Source: Rhizobium sp. CCGE531 | GTDB taxonomy: Bacteria; Pseudomonadota; Alphaproteobacteria; Rhizobiales; Rhizobiaceae | Length of the DNA: 64,000 nt | Assembly: GCF_003627795.1 (NCBI RefSeq) | Contig: NZ_CP032684.1 | Location: 783,001 to 847,000, forward strand | Direction: 5' to 3' | Shown: piece by piece, positions 33,869 through 44,385 of the stretch | Numbering within the stretch: position 1 is the stretch's first letter | Layout: each line of letters opens with the position of its first letter | The notes under the pieces: model-generated | The model's input: only the letters and a program-made list of their open reading frames with translations | What the model was told of the DNA's origin: nothing | The model's database searches: none | Translations under genes and position numbers: made by a program

Positions 33869-35773
33869 TTACTGCTGCTGCAGCGGCTGTGCCGGCTTCT
33901 GCAGCAGCGTCGCGACCGGCGAAACCACCGGGTTCGGCCAGCTGCCCCCGATGAAGAAGGGCAGCATAGGCAACTCATCCGCATCGGAGGGCGCTGTCGC
34001 TTCGATCGCGCCCGAAAGCGCCAGGCCATTGGTGCGGAAAGGAACGATGCCGTTGAACGTGATCGTTTCGTTGCGTCCGGCAATCGCTGCGTTCTTCACT
34101 TCGGCGGACCCCTTCGCAAAACTTGCGTCGACATTGATGCTGTCGAAGTCGAAGGATGCGTCGGCGATGTCGCTTATCCGGAAAAAGGTTTTTTCCGCCG
34201 CAAGCGTCCGGAAGCTGGAAATATCGAATTCGCGGAAGGTCCCAGCCGACGAACGGAAATGCAGCGTGCCGGCCACATCGCTGAGCGTCGCAACCCAGAT
34301 CGGCTTGGAGGTGCTGAGCGAGAGATCCAGCGAGCCAGACGACGGCATCGGCAGCGGACCTATCAGCTTCAGGCGGGTGAAGAGACCGCCGAAATCCGCG
34401 TTTCGGATCGAAATCTGCAGTTTGCCGCCGCCGTCGAAGTCTCCAGGGGCAACCTCCAGATGCGCGGTCAGCGAACCGTTCTCGAAACCACTGTCGCCGA
34501 TATCGAACTTCGCCTTGCCGCCCGCCACCAGCAGGCTGGCGCCGATATTTTCGAACTGGAAGGGACCGAGCGCCGCCTTGTTCGACGACAGGCGCATGTC
34601 GAGGTCGAGCCGCTGCAGCGGGTTGCCGTTGAGGAGCGCATCGATGGCGGTCTCGGCGGCAAGGCGCATGGAGAAGGCGGCCAGGAACGGATTGAGGTTC
34701 ATCTGGTCGAAGGCGAGCGTGCCGGAGATCTTCGGCTTGCCTGCGGTCGTATAGTTCAGATCCATGATGCCGGACGCGGTGGAATCATTGACCTTGAAAC
34801 TGAGATTGTTGAAGCGCAGGCCTTTTTCGATCGCCGCAATGTCGGCGCTGAGCGAAACATTCTTGAGGGCATCCGCCGCCGGCAGGCGCTGTCCGCTCCA
34901 AGCCAGGAAAGAAGGTACATCCGGGACGCTGAGCTCCAGATTGCCCGCAAACGCTGAAAAGTCCGACAGGCTGGTGGCGCCGGAATAGGTCCAGCTGATC
35001 AGCGCCGAGGTGAAGCTCGTCTTGGCGTCGACATTCTTGCCGGCAAAGAACAGCAGCGGCTGCGTCGAATCGAAATTGAGCTTGATGTCCTGGCCGTTGA
35101 AGCGCGCGAGGATGACGGCGGCCATCGCCTGCGAGAGCCGCGGCCATGAAATGTCGGCGTTGACGCCATTCAGCCTGTAGATGTTGCCGCTGCGCTCATC
35201 GGTCATTTCGACGCTGCCATCCTCGATGGTCAGCATACCGATGGCTGCGTCCTGATCCTTCGGTATCGATATGCCCTGGCCTGAGGACGCTTCCGCCTGG
35301 GCGATCGCCTTGGAAAGACGGCCTTCATTCGTCCAGTCGATCAGGCCGTTATCGTCGCGGCGGATATAGAGGATCGGGCGCAGGAAATGAAATTCATGAA
35401 AACGCGTATGGCCGCGAATGGCCGACCAGAGCGAGAAATCAGCGGAAAGACTGTCGACATGGCCCAGAACCTTGCCGTTCCGCGTCGGCTCGCGGATGGT
35501 CACGCCATTGAGCGTGACGCGCGCCGTCGGCCAGAATTCCAGCGTCGGATCGCCATCGATCTGGGCGCGATATCCCGTCCATTCCGACAGCGCCTTCTCG
35601 ATGCCGGAGCGCACCAGCCCGCTGGAAATCAGGAAAGGCGCGGTCGCTCTGAAGACAGCGAACACAATGAGAATCGTGAGAAGAATGATGCCGGTCGTGC
35701 GGACGACGGCAGGCAGCCAGCGCGAAGCCGATCGCATCGTCAACCACCATTTATTATTTTTCGAAGCTCTCAT
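33869..35773 (-). CDS. AsmA-family protein
   Basis: About 634 residues. An N-terminal membrane anchor (VVRTTGIILLTILIVFAVF, about residues 24-42) is followed by the AsmA N-terminal domain (RSGIEKALSEWTGYRAQIDGDPTLEFWPTARVTLNGVTIREP) and a long repetitive beta region, ending with the AsmA-type KPIWVATLSDVAGTLHFRSSAGTFREFDISSF and FRISDIADASFDF. Members span the envelope as lipid-transfer-like proteins. Two starts are possible: ATG at 35773, used here, or ATG at 35737; both have weak ribosome binding sites. It lies divergent to acetoacetyl-CoA synthetase with no obvious functional link. Confidence 0.8.
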   Translation of the reverse strand: MRASKNNKWWLTMRSASRWLPAVVRTTGIILLTILIVFAVFRATAPFLISSGLVRSGIEKALSEWTGYRAQIDGDPTLEFWPTARVTLNGVTIREPTRNGKVLGHVDSLSADFSLWSAIRGHTRFHEFHFLRPILYIRRDDNGLIDWTNEGRLSKAIAQAEASSGQGISIPKDQDAAIGMLTIEDGSVEMTDERSGNIYRLNGVNADISWPRLSQAMAAVILARFNGQDIKLNFDSTQPLLFFAGKNVDAKTSFTSALISWTYSGATSLSDFSAFAGNLELSVPDVPSFLAWSGQRLPAADALKNVSLSADIAAIEKGLRFNNLSFKVNDSTASGIMDLNYTTAGKPKISGTLAFDQMNLNPFLAAFSMRLAAETAIDALLNGNPLQRLDLDMRLSSNKAALGPFQFENIGASLLVAGGKAKFDIGDSGFENGSLTAHLEVAPGDFDGGGKLQISIRNADFGGLFTRLKLIGPLPMPSSGSLDLSLSTSKPIWVATLSDVAGTLHFRSSAGTFREFDISSFRTLAAEKTFFRISDIADASFDFDSINVDASFAKGSAEVKNAAIAGRNETITFNGIVPFRTNGLALSGAIEATAPSDADELPMLPFFIGGSWPNPVVSPVATLLQKPAQPLQQQ

Positions 35774-35939
35774 GATCCCGTGGAGACTCGCGAACTGATA
35801 GGGATAATCTGCCTGCGTCTGCCGGATATAGGAAATGTTTGTCGGATGCAAACATCACATACTGGCAATACCCACAGCACCGTGATTTTATAATGCGCTG
35901 CAGCATCGCTATATAGAGCGAAAAGCGGGAGAGAGAAAT

Positions 35940-37892
<1,953 letters not shown>

Positions 37893-38008
37893 GGCGGTCC
37901 CTAAAACTGAGGGGCAAACGATGACCCTTCTTTGGTAACCCCGCGTTAAGAAAGCTTGGTCAAAGGTAAAGGCCAACTTGAGACCGTTCGCATGAGCTGG
38001 AGCGGATT

Positions 38009-38106
38009 GGAGCCGCCCTTGGCTCCCGAGACATGAAGTTCACCGACTCGAGCTTGCTTTCGACAGCATAAACTTCAAAGGCAGCGCGATTCGCTGCCTT
38101 TTTTTC
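38009..38106 (+). ncRNA. Candidate small RNA or leader with intrinsic terminator
   Basis: Between acetoacetyl-CoA synthetase and the helicase, three stems occur in a row: GGAGCC/GGCTCC (38009-38026), TGAAGTT/AACTTCA (38034-38078), and the terminator AAAGGCAGCG/CGCTGCCTTT followed by a run of T's (38077-38106). A 12-codon frame (MKFTDSSLLSTA) lies between the first stem and the terminator. It could be a small RNA, a leader peptide before the helicase, or simply the tail of the upstream transcript. No promoter is firmly visible. Confidence 0.4.
38077..38106 (+). terminator. Strong intrinsic terminator
   Basis: AAAGGCAGCG, 5-base loop CGATT, CGCTGCC, then seven T's. This is the best terminator in the window. 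It lies about 185 bases after the acetoacetyl-CoA synthetase stop, so it may instead end a short independent transcript. Confidence 0.85.
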
Positions 38107-38244
38107 GTTTCGCCACGCGCGAAGATGCGTCTGCTCTGTACATTGGCGCCTTGAGCAAGTATGTGCACGCCTGAAGAAGAGGCTCGCGACGTGCGAGCCA
38201 CGATGATCGCCGCCCGCTGGCGTGCGAAGAATTCCGAAAGACAG

Positions 38245-40173
38245 ATGATGACGGATTTCGAAGGCATCGCTCCTGCGATTGCCCAGGCTTTGGCGAAGCG
38301 TGGTTATGAAACGCTGACGCCGGTGCAGAAGGCCATGCTCGATCCGGGCCTGGCCGGCAAGGATGCGCTTGTCTCGGCCCAGACCGGCTCGGGCAAGACG
38401 GTTGCCTTCGGCCTGGCGCTGGCGCCTGGCCTGCTCGATGGTGCCGAACGCTTCGGCCGCGCCGGCGCTCCCCTGGCGCTGGCGATCGCGCCGACCCGCG
38501 AACTGGCGCTGCAGGTTCAGCGCGAGCTGGAATGGCTCTACGGCCTGACGGGGGCGACGATCGCCTCCTGCGTCGGCGGCATGGACATGCGCACCGAGCG
38601 GCGGACGCTGGAACGCGGCGCCCATATCGTCGTCGGCACGCCCGGTCGCCTCTGCGATCACATTCGCCGCAACTCGCTCGACATTTCCGAACTGCGCGCC
38701 GTCGTGCTCGATGAAGCCGACGAAATGCTCGATCTCGGCTTTCGCGAGGATCTGGAATTCATTCTGGAAGCCGCGCCGGCCGAGCGCCGCACCCTGATGT
38801 TTTCCGCAACCGTGCCGCGTTCGATCGCCAAGCTTGCTGAGAACTATCAGCGCGATGCCGTCCGCATCGCCACCACTTCCGAAGCCAAACAGCATGTCGA
38901 TATCGACTATCGCGCGCTGACCGTGGTGCCGAGCGACAGGGAAAATGCCATCATCAACGTGCTGCGCTACTATGAAGCGCGCAACGCCATCGTCTTCTGC
39001 TCGACGCGTGCCGCCGTCAATCATCTGACGGCGCGGTTCAACAATCGCGGCTTTTCGGTCGTCGCCCTGTCGGGCGAGCTCAGCCAGAATGAACGCACGC
39101 ACGCCCTGCAGGCAATGCGCGACGGCCGCGCCCGCGTCTGCATCGCCACCGACGTCGCCGCCCGCGGCATCGACTTGCCTGGGCTGGAACTGGTCATTCA
39201 TGCGGATCTGCCGACCAATCCGGATACGTTGCTGCATCGCAGTGGCCGCACCGGTCGCGCCGGCAACAAGGGCGTCAGCGCCCTCATCGTACCGCTCAGC
39301 GCCCGCCGTCGCACCGAACGCCTGCTGGAAGCCGCGCGCATTCGCGCCACCTGGGCGAAGCCGCCGTCGGCCGACGAAGTGAGCGAGCGCGACGATGAGC
39401 GTCTTCTCGCCGATCCGGTCTTTGCCGGGCCGCTTGCCGAAGACGAACAGTTGATCGTGCAGCAATTGCTGGAGCGCCATGGCGCCGAGCAGGTCGCCGC
39501 CGCATTCCTGCGGCAGTATCGGACCGGCCACTCCGCGCCCGAGGAGCTGCAGGACGTGCCGGCCGAAGGCGAGCGCAGGAAGCCCCGCCGCGACGATTTT
39601 CCCGTCACCCCCCGCGATGACAGCGCATCCGGCGGACGGAACGACTTCACCGATGGTGTCTGGGTGTCGCTCTCCGTGGGACGCAAGCAGAATGCCGAGC
39701 CGCGCTGGCTGATCCCCATGCTTTGCCGCAACGGCAACCTGACCAAGCGCGACATCGGCGCCATCAAGATGCAGCCCGAGGAAACCTTCGTCGAACTCTC
39801 ACAGGAAGGCGCCGAGCGCTTCCTTTCGGCGATCGGCCCGGACAAGACGCTGGAGCGCGGCATCCGCGTGAAGCCGCTCGACGGAGTACCGGATTTTTCG
39901 CAGTCCAGACGGGAAGGGACTTTCGAGAAAAGGAAACCCTTCGCCGACAAGGGCGGCCGTCCGCAGGAGGGCGGCAAGCCGAAATGGAAGTCCGATCGCA
40001 AGCCGGAACGGGCGCATGCGGGCGAAGGCACAGTTTCCGAACGTTCGGACAAGAAGCCCTGGGCGAAAAAGCCCGGCAAGCCGAACTTCGCCAAGAATGA
40101 TGGCGGCCCTCCCAAGGGCGGCAAGCCGAATTCCAGGGCCGCGCGCAAGGCTACGCGGGCTCAGGGGGATTAA
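38245..40173 (+). CDS. DEAD-box RNA helicase with DbpA-like RNA-binding domain
   Basis: A 642-residue helicase of the CsdA/DeaD/DbpA group, remodelling RNA in ribosome assembly or decay. Motifs: LTPVQKAML (Q motif), SAQTGSGKTVAFG, APTRELALQV, GTPGRLCDHI, LDEADEMLDLGF, MFSATVP, FCSTRAAVNHL, ATDVAARGIDLPG and HRSGRTGRAGNKG. A DbpA-type RNA-binding domain is at about residues 465-555 (GVWVSLSVGRKQNAEPRWLIPMLC), and the tail of about 90 residues is rich in K, R, G and P. ATG at 38245 or 38248 is likely; the open frame reaches back to 38161 without a ribosome binding site. A GGGGGC hairpin follows at 40193. Confidence 0.93.
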   Translation: MMTDFEGIAPAIAQALAKRGYETLTPVQKAMLDPGLAGKDALVSAQTGSGKTVAFGLALAPGLLDGAERFGRAGAPLALAIAPTRELALQVQRELEWLYGLTGATIASCVGGMDMRTERRTLERGAHIVVGTPGRLCDHIRRNSLDISELRAVVLDEADEMLDLGFREDLEFILEAAPAERRTLMFSATVPRSIAKLAENYQRDAVRIATTSEAKQHVDIDYRALTVVPSDRENAIINVLRYYEARNAIVFCSTRAAVNHLTARFNNRGFSVVALSGELSQNERTHALQAMRDGRARVCIATDVAARGIDLPGLELVIHADLPTNPDTLLHRSGRTGRAGNKGVSALIVPLSARRRTERLLEAARIRATWAKPPSADEVSERDDERLLADPVFAGPLAEDEQLIVQQLLERHGAEQVAAAFLRQYRTGHSAPEELQDVPAEGERRKPRRDDFPVTPRDDSASGGRNDFTDGVWVSLSVGRKQNAEPRWLIPMLCRNGNLTKRDIGAIKMQPEETFVELSQEGAERFLSAIGPDKTLERGIRVKPLDGVPDFSQSRREGTFEKRKPFADKGGRPQEGGKPKWKSDRKPERAHAGEGTVSERSDKKPWAKKPGKPNFAKNDGGPPKGGKPNSRAARKATRAQGD

Positions 40174-40192
40174 TTTCTGTCACCGGGCTCGA

Positions 40193-40208
40193 GGGGGCGG
40201 CAGCCCCC
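40193..40208 (+). terminator. Hairpin after the helicase gene
   Basis: GGGGGC, loop GGCA, GCCCCC: a tight perfect stem followed by TTGTC, 19 bases after the stop codon. The T content is low, so rated moderate. Confidence 0.55.
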
Positions 40209-40261
40209 TTGTCGCCATCTCCGCATCTCCGGGCAAGCGAAGACCGGTATTCCAGGCACCG

Positions 40262-41284
40262 CTACTCGAAGAAGATCAAGCTCGCCGGCGATGGTGGTAA
40301 TGGCTTTACCCTCACGTTTTGAAAACCGGCACGCCTAGCCATCTCGGCCAGATCCTTCTGCGTGTAGGCTTCGCCTCTTGGCGTGCTGGCCAGCATTTCC
40401 CACGAGAACGCGGCTGGGAAGGGTGGCGAGACGAGATCGTCGTTCGGCACGAAGTCCACAGCAACCACCTTGCCGCCGGCGCTCAGGCTTGCCCGGCTCT
40501 TCGTAAGCAATCCGGCGCAGGTTTCCAGGTCGAAGTGATGCAGGAAATTCGGCAGCAGGATAAGATCATAGTCCGTGCCCCAGTCGACTTCGAATGCGCT
40601 GCCGGGAATGACCTTGTAGCGTTCAGCGACGCCAAATTGCCGCGCATTATGTTTGGCCAATTCCAGAACGGAGCCCCAATCGACCGCAACGATCTCGGCC
40701 GAAGGAAAGGTCTTCGCCATCTCGATCCCGAAAAGCCCATGCCCTGCGGCGATATCAAGTATCTTCCTTGGCTGCATGGGCAAGTTGGCCATTTCGGCGG
40801 CGAGGCTGATCGCGCTGCCGCCCGTGAACGAGCCCATGCCGCGAGCAAATTTCACCCACACCGGATTGTCCGGAGACATGTTTGCCAATCCAATGGATCC
40901 GCCGTTGCGGACATAGGAAGTCGGATCGTCCAGGATCTGCTTGAGGATTTCCGGTGCGGCCAGGAATTCGATGGCCGCGCCCATATAGGCTGGCGAATGC
41001 CGGTCGAGGAAGGCTCGGCTGGATGGGGTCATAGCATATTGATCGCCTGCTTTCGTGAGAAAGCCGTTCACAACGAGATAGTCGCACAGAATGCGCACGC
41101 CTCGTTCGGCTGCATTTGTTGCAACTGCCAAGGATGCTGCATTGCTGCCGTCACCAATCAAGGTAAAAAGATCGAGTTCTATAGCGGCTACGATGGCGGC
41201 CGTCTTGCGGCACGCAAACATCGCATCGACCACTAGATTGGGCGAAACTTCACCCACGCCTGCTTCTACTGCCGCCGATGACAT
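40262..41284 (-). CDS. SAM-dependent O-methyltransferase
   Basis: A 340-residue enzyme of the class I, dimerisation-domain O-methyltransferase family (family 2, related to hydroxyneurosporene or plant/actinobacterial phenol methyltransferases). The N-terminal winged-helix dimerisation part (LVVDAMFACRKTAAIVAAIELDLFTLI; GVRILCDYLVVNGFLTK) is followed by the SAM-binding motif ILDIAAGHGLFGIEMAKTFP, then ILLPNFLHHFDLETC. The substrate cannot be told; small aromatic molecules are usual. ATG at 41284 has a GGGGGATCC-type site. A perfect GACCGAC/GTCGGTC operator-like repeat lies 25 bases upstream. Confidence 0.85.
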   Translation of the reverse strand: MSSAAVEAGVGEVSPNLVVDAMFACRKTAAIVAAIELDLFTLIGDGSNAASLAVATNAAERGVRILCDYLVVNGFLTKAGDQYAMTPSSRAFLDRHSPAYMGAAIEFLAAPEILKQILDDPTSYVRNGGSIGLANMSPDNPVWVKFARGMGSFTGGSAISLAAEMANLPMQPRKILDIAAGHGLFGIEMAKTFPSAEIVAVDWGSVLELAKHNARQFGVAERYKVIPGSAFEVDWGTDYDLILLPNFLHHFDLETCAGLLTKSRASLSAGGKVVAVDFVPNDDLVSPPFPAAFSWEMLASTPRGEAYTQKDLAEMARRAGFQNVRVKPLPPSPASLIFFE

Positions 41285-41308
41285 TGGATCCCCCTTTATA
41301 TGTCCAAT

Positions 41309-41329
41309 GACCGACCGGAATAGTCGGTC
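41309..41329. promoter_or_regulatory. Operator-like inverted repeat before the methyltransferase
   Basis: GACCGAC, 7-base spacer CGGAATA, GTCGGTC: perfect arms 25 bases before the methyltransferase start. The ACCGACTATTCCGGTCGGT-type shape is common for TetR-family operators, but no regulator gene is adjacent, so it would be acted on in trans. Confidence 0.6.
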
Positions 41330-41533
41330 GCAACGATGAACTATCTCACAAAAGGCGACCGAGTTTAAGTTTGTCATCGCTAATACTGAAGCGATACATC
41401 GAATATTCCTGGCTAGCAGTGCGGGCGAAGTCATGCGTCAGCGGTGGTGGCGCTTGGTTGCCCTGCCTGATGGCGCAGATGCCGAACAGCATCGAGGCCG
41501 TCAGGATATGGATGTAGAGACTTTGATGAACCG
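41330..41533. other. Non-coding stretch upstream of chrB, possible gene remnant
   Basis: Between the operator-like repeat and the chr promoter region I see no intact gene. On the minus strand a frame without a start reads SLYIHILTASMLFGICAIRQ and continues for about 60 codons; it may be the decayed end of a lost gene. Confidence 0.3.
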
Positions 41534-41568
41534 GCTTGACATTTGCAGCACGTCAAGCAGATGATTAT
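41534..41568 (+). promoter_or_regulatory. Candidate chrB promoter with inverted repeat
   Basis: GCTTGAC at 41534-41540 and GTCAAGC at 41552-41558 form a perfect 7-bp inverted repeat with an 11-base spacer that overlaps a possible -35 TTGACA (41537-41542); GATTAT at 41563-41568 may be the -10, although the spacing is long. A regulator binding here would control chrBA. Confidence 0.5.
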
Positions 41569-41645
41569 CCATGGGGTTGCGATCACCCCACGAGGCTACG
41601 GCTGAAGAATCGCGTCCTGGAACCCGAGCCAACGGAGGACGCGCT

Positions 41646-42458
41646 ATGCCGTCATTTCTGGAAATTACACCCGACAAGCTGAACCGTATTATCGGCACGC
41701 CCAACCTGCCGACGATCATCGACGTCCGCAACGACGAGGATTTCGCTGCCGATCCCCGTCTTATTCCCGGCTCTATCCGTCGCGACTATCGAACGGTCAC
41801 CGACTGGGCAAACGAACTGGCTGGGACAGCCATCGTCCTCTGTCAGAAAGGACAGAAACTCGCTCACGGAGTTGCCGCCTATCTCCGTATCTCCGGAAAG
41901 GAGGCGGAGGTTCTCGAAGGTGGTTTCGAGGCATGGCGGAGCGCGAAAGGCGTGCTGATCCCCGAGGAGAAACTACCCCCTCGCGATGACAAGGGGCGGA
42001 CCGTATGGGTAACAAGGGCACGACCGAAGATCGATCGCATCGCTTGCCCGTGGCTGATCCGGCGCTTCGTCGATCCGTCAGCGATCTTCCTGTTCGTTCC
42101 GGCGGTCGAAGTTTCGGCTGTCGCTGATCGTTTCAAGGCAACGCCATTCGATATCGAGGATGTCTTCTGGAGCCACCGCGGCGAGTTGTGCACCTTCGAT
42201 GTCATGGTCGAAGAGTTCGGCCTTAGCACCGAGCCCCTTCTTCACCTTGCCACCATCGTTCGTGGCGCAGACACAGCTCGGCCCGAATTGGCATCTGAAG
42301 CATCCGGACTGCTTGCAGCTTCGCTCGGGCTTTCGCGGATGTTCAACGACGACTTGGAGCAATTGGAAGCCGGCATGACATTGTATGATGCCTTCTATCG
42401 TTGGTGCCGCGACGCGACGGAAGAGACGCACAACTGGCCTAACCCGAGGAAGGTATGA
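41646..42458 (+). CDS. chrB: Rhodanese-ChrB fusion, chromate-resistance protein
   Basis: A 270-residue two-domain protein. The N-terminal rhodanese domain (about residues 8-105: TIIDVRNDEDFAADPRLIPGS, then VLCQKGQKLAHGVAAYLR with the catalytic Cys) is fused to the ChrB domain (about 118-262: WVTRARPKIDRIACPWLIRRFVDP, HRGELCTFDVMVEEFGL, ARPELASEASGLLAASLGLSRMF). ChrB domains act in chromate sensing or resistance; a sulfurtransferase half could handle sulfur or oxidised thiols. ATG at 41646 has GGAGGA upstream. chrA begins 6 bases after its stop, a clear two-gene operon. Confidence 0.88.
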   Translation: MPSFLEITPDKLNRIIGTPNLPTIIDVRNDEDFAADPRLIPGSIRRDYRTVTDWANELAGTAIVLCQKGQKLAHGVAAYLRISGKEAEVLEGGFEAWRSAKGVLIPEEKLPPRDDKGRTVWVTRARPKIDRIACPWLIRRFVDPSAIFLFVPAVEVSAVADRFKATPFDIEDVFWSHRGELCTFDVMVEEFGLSTEPLLHLATIVRGADTARPELASEASGLLAASLGLSRMFNDDLEQLEAGMTLYDAFYRWCRDATEETHNWPNPRKV

Positions 42459-42464
42459 GAGACC

Positions 42465-43868
42465 ATGACCGACCTCATAAAGGATACGGCCGCGCGACCA
42501 AGCGCGGCTGAACAGGATATCGTTCCCCTCAGTGAAGCCATAAAGGTCTGGACCCGTGTGGCCGCCCTAAGCTTCGGCGGACCGGCCGGACAAATCGCCG
42601 TCATGCACCGCATCGTCGTTGACGAGAAGAAATGGGTAGGAGAGCATAGGTTCCTTCATGCTCTGAACTACTGCATGTTGCTGCCGGGGCCTGAAGCGCA
42701 TCAGCTTGCCATCTATATCGGCTGGCTACTGAACAGGACCCTAGGCGGCATGATCGCGGGCATTCTGTTCGTCCTGCCAGGCTTCCTTGCGATCCTCGCA
42801 CTCAGTTACGTCTACGTCCTGTTCGGGAACGTGACTTTCATTGAAGGGATGTTCTTCGGGCTCAAGTGCGCCGTGCTCGCGGTTGTCATCCAGGCCGTCT
42901 TCCGCATCGGTAGCCGGGCCCTCAAAAGCAGGGCTATGGTCGCATTGGCAGCCGTTGCTTTCGTCGCAATCTTTTTCCTGCACGTTCCGTTTCCGCTCAT
43001 CATCGTTGGGGCAGGACTTATCGGCTACCTCGCCTCTCGCGGAGGGGTCGCTGCTTTCAAGATAGGTGGCGGACACAAGTCGGACTCCGGGACAATTCTG
43101 GAGGATAGGGACTCCGTTCTTGGCGAGGAGATCCCTTTGCACGCTCGACCGAACCTCGCTTGGTCTCTGACGACTTCTGGTGTCTTAGCGGCCGCGTGGC
43201 TCGTTCCGGTTGCGGCCCTCCTGATTACGCTCGGTCCCGATAACGTCTTCTCAAAAATCGGGATATTCTTCAGCGAGATGGCAATCGTGACCTTTGGGGG
43301 CGCCTATGCCGTGCTGGCATATGTTGCGCAGGAGGCAGTACAGCAGTTGGGCTGGCTGCGGCCGGGCGAGATGCTGGATGGTCTGGGAATGGCGGAAACG
43401 ACCCCTGGACCGCTGATCATGGTCACGCAGTTCGTTGGGTTTCTGGCGGGTTATCGTAATCCGGGCATCCTCGGGCCTCTTGCGGCAGCAACCTTTGCCG
43501 CTGTGCTGACAACATGGGTCACGTTCCTGCCGAGCTTCCTTTGGATTTTCGCGGGCGCGCCGTTCATCGAGAAGATGCGCGGGAATGTTGCGCTGACCGG
43601 TGCCATGTCGGCGATAACGGCGGCTGTGGTCGGCGTCATTCTCAATCTCGCGATTTGGTTCGGGCTCCATGTGCTGTTCGGCAAGACCACAAGCTTCACC
43701 TATGGTTCGTGGACGATGGATGTGCCCGTTCTGCTCTCCCTTTCATTGCCCTCGCTGGTGCTGACCTTGCTTGCCGCCATCGCCATCTTTCGCCTGAAGA
43801 TGTCGGTGATATCGACCCTATTGGCATCTGCCGCTTTGGGCGTTGGCTGGACCGTCTTCATTTCCTAA
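42465..43868 (+). CDS. chrA: Chromate efflux transporter
   Basis: A 467-residue inner-membrane protein of the CHR family that exports chromate. Two homologous halves are visible: the first with LSFGGPAGQIAVMHR (about residues 36-50), the second with VTFGGAYAVLAYVAQEAV (about 275-292), each followed by several hydrophobic segments, with the characteristic PGPEAHQLAIYIGW and TTPGPLIMVTQFVGF. Length fits the long (bidomain) CHR type. It is coupled to chrB. The AT content and codon use look a little different from nearby core genes, hinting at transfer, though this is a visual impression only. Confidence 0.93.
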   Translation: MTDLIKDTAARPSAAEQDIVPLSEAIKVWTRVAALSFGGPAGQIAVMHRIVVDEKKWVGEHRFLHALNYCMLLPGPEAHQLAIYIGWLLNRTLGGMIAGILFVLPGFLAILALSYVYVLFGNVTFIEGMFFGLKCAVLAVVIQAVFRIGSRALKSRAMVALAAVAFVAIFFLHVPFPLIIVGAGLIGYLASRGGVAAFKIGGGHKSDSGTILEDRDSVLGEEIPLHARPNLAWSLTTSGVLAAAWLVPVAALLITLGPDNVFSKIGIFFSEMAIVTFGGAYAVLAYVAQEAVQQLGWLRPGEMLDGLGMAETTPGPLIMVTQFVGFLAGYRNPGILGPLAAATFAAVLTTWVTFLPSFLWIFAGAPFIEKMRGNVALTGAMSAITAAVVGVILNLAIWFGLHVLFGKTTSFTYGSWTMDVPVLLSLSLPSLVLTLLAAIAIFRLKMSVISTLLASAALGVGWTVFIS

Positions 43869-43966
43869 CGGAAGCGGGGCTCATATCTCCCTGGGCATTT
43901 GCCGGAATTACATGACTGAGGCAGAATGCCGCCTTCGGCCAGACAGCGGAATGGAGCGGCGTACCC

Positions 43967-44365
43967 ATGCTGATCGGCTCATGTCATTGCGGCAAGGCGG
44001 GCTGGACACTCGAAGGCGATCCGGGCTCGATTACGGCCTGCAACTGCACGCTCTGCCGGCGCTACGGCGCGCTGTGGGCTTATGATTACGAAGGGGAGCG
44101 GATTTCCGTCACCGGGCAGACCGCCTCCTATACCCGCGCGGAGAAGCAGTCGTCCCTCGAAATATTGTTCTGCCCGTCCTGCGCCTGCGTCTTGAGTTGG
44201 CGGGGCCTGCGGCTGCAGCAGGATGGCCGCCGGCGCATGACGGTCAACCTGCGGCTGGCGCCGCCGGATCTCGTCGCTGACCTGCCGATCGATCATTTCG
44301 ACGGCCTGGACACGTATGAAGATCTTCCGTCCAAGGGGCGGTGCGTGCGCGATCTCTGGTTTTGA
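43967..44365 (+). CDS. GFA-family (CENP-V/glutathione-dependent formaldehyde-activating) protein
   Basis: A 132-residue zinc-binding protein. The family's cysteines are all visible: GSCHCGKAGW at the start, CNCTLCRRYGALWAYD (about residues 24-39) and LFCPSCACVLSW (about 65-76). Members bind glutathione-type thiols or are of unknown role. It lies 98 bases after chrA on the same strand; a link with thiol stress or chromate is possible but not shown. It converges on the large kinase gene. Confidence 0.85.
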   Translation: MLIGSCHCGKAGWTLEGDPGSITACNCTLCRRYGALWAYDYEGERISVTGQTASYTRAEKQSSLEILFCPSCACVLSWRGLRLQQDGRRRMTVNLRLAPPDLVADLPIDHFDGLDTYEDLPSKGRCVRDLWF

Positions 44366-44385
44366 TGTCAGGCTGACGATCTCTC

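Noticed and set aside
41330..41520. Minus-strand frame upstream of chrB as a gene
   Set aside because: No start codon with a ribosome binding site and no recognised family; kept only as a possible remnant.
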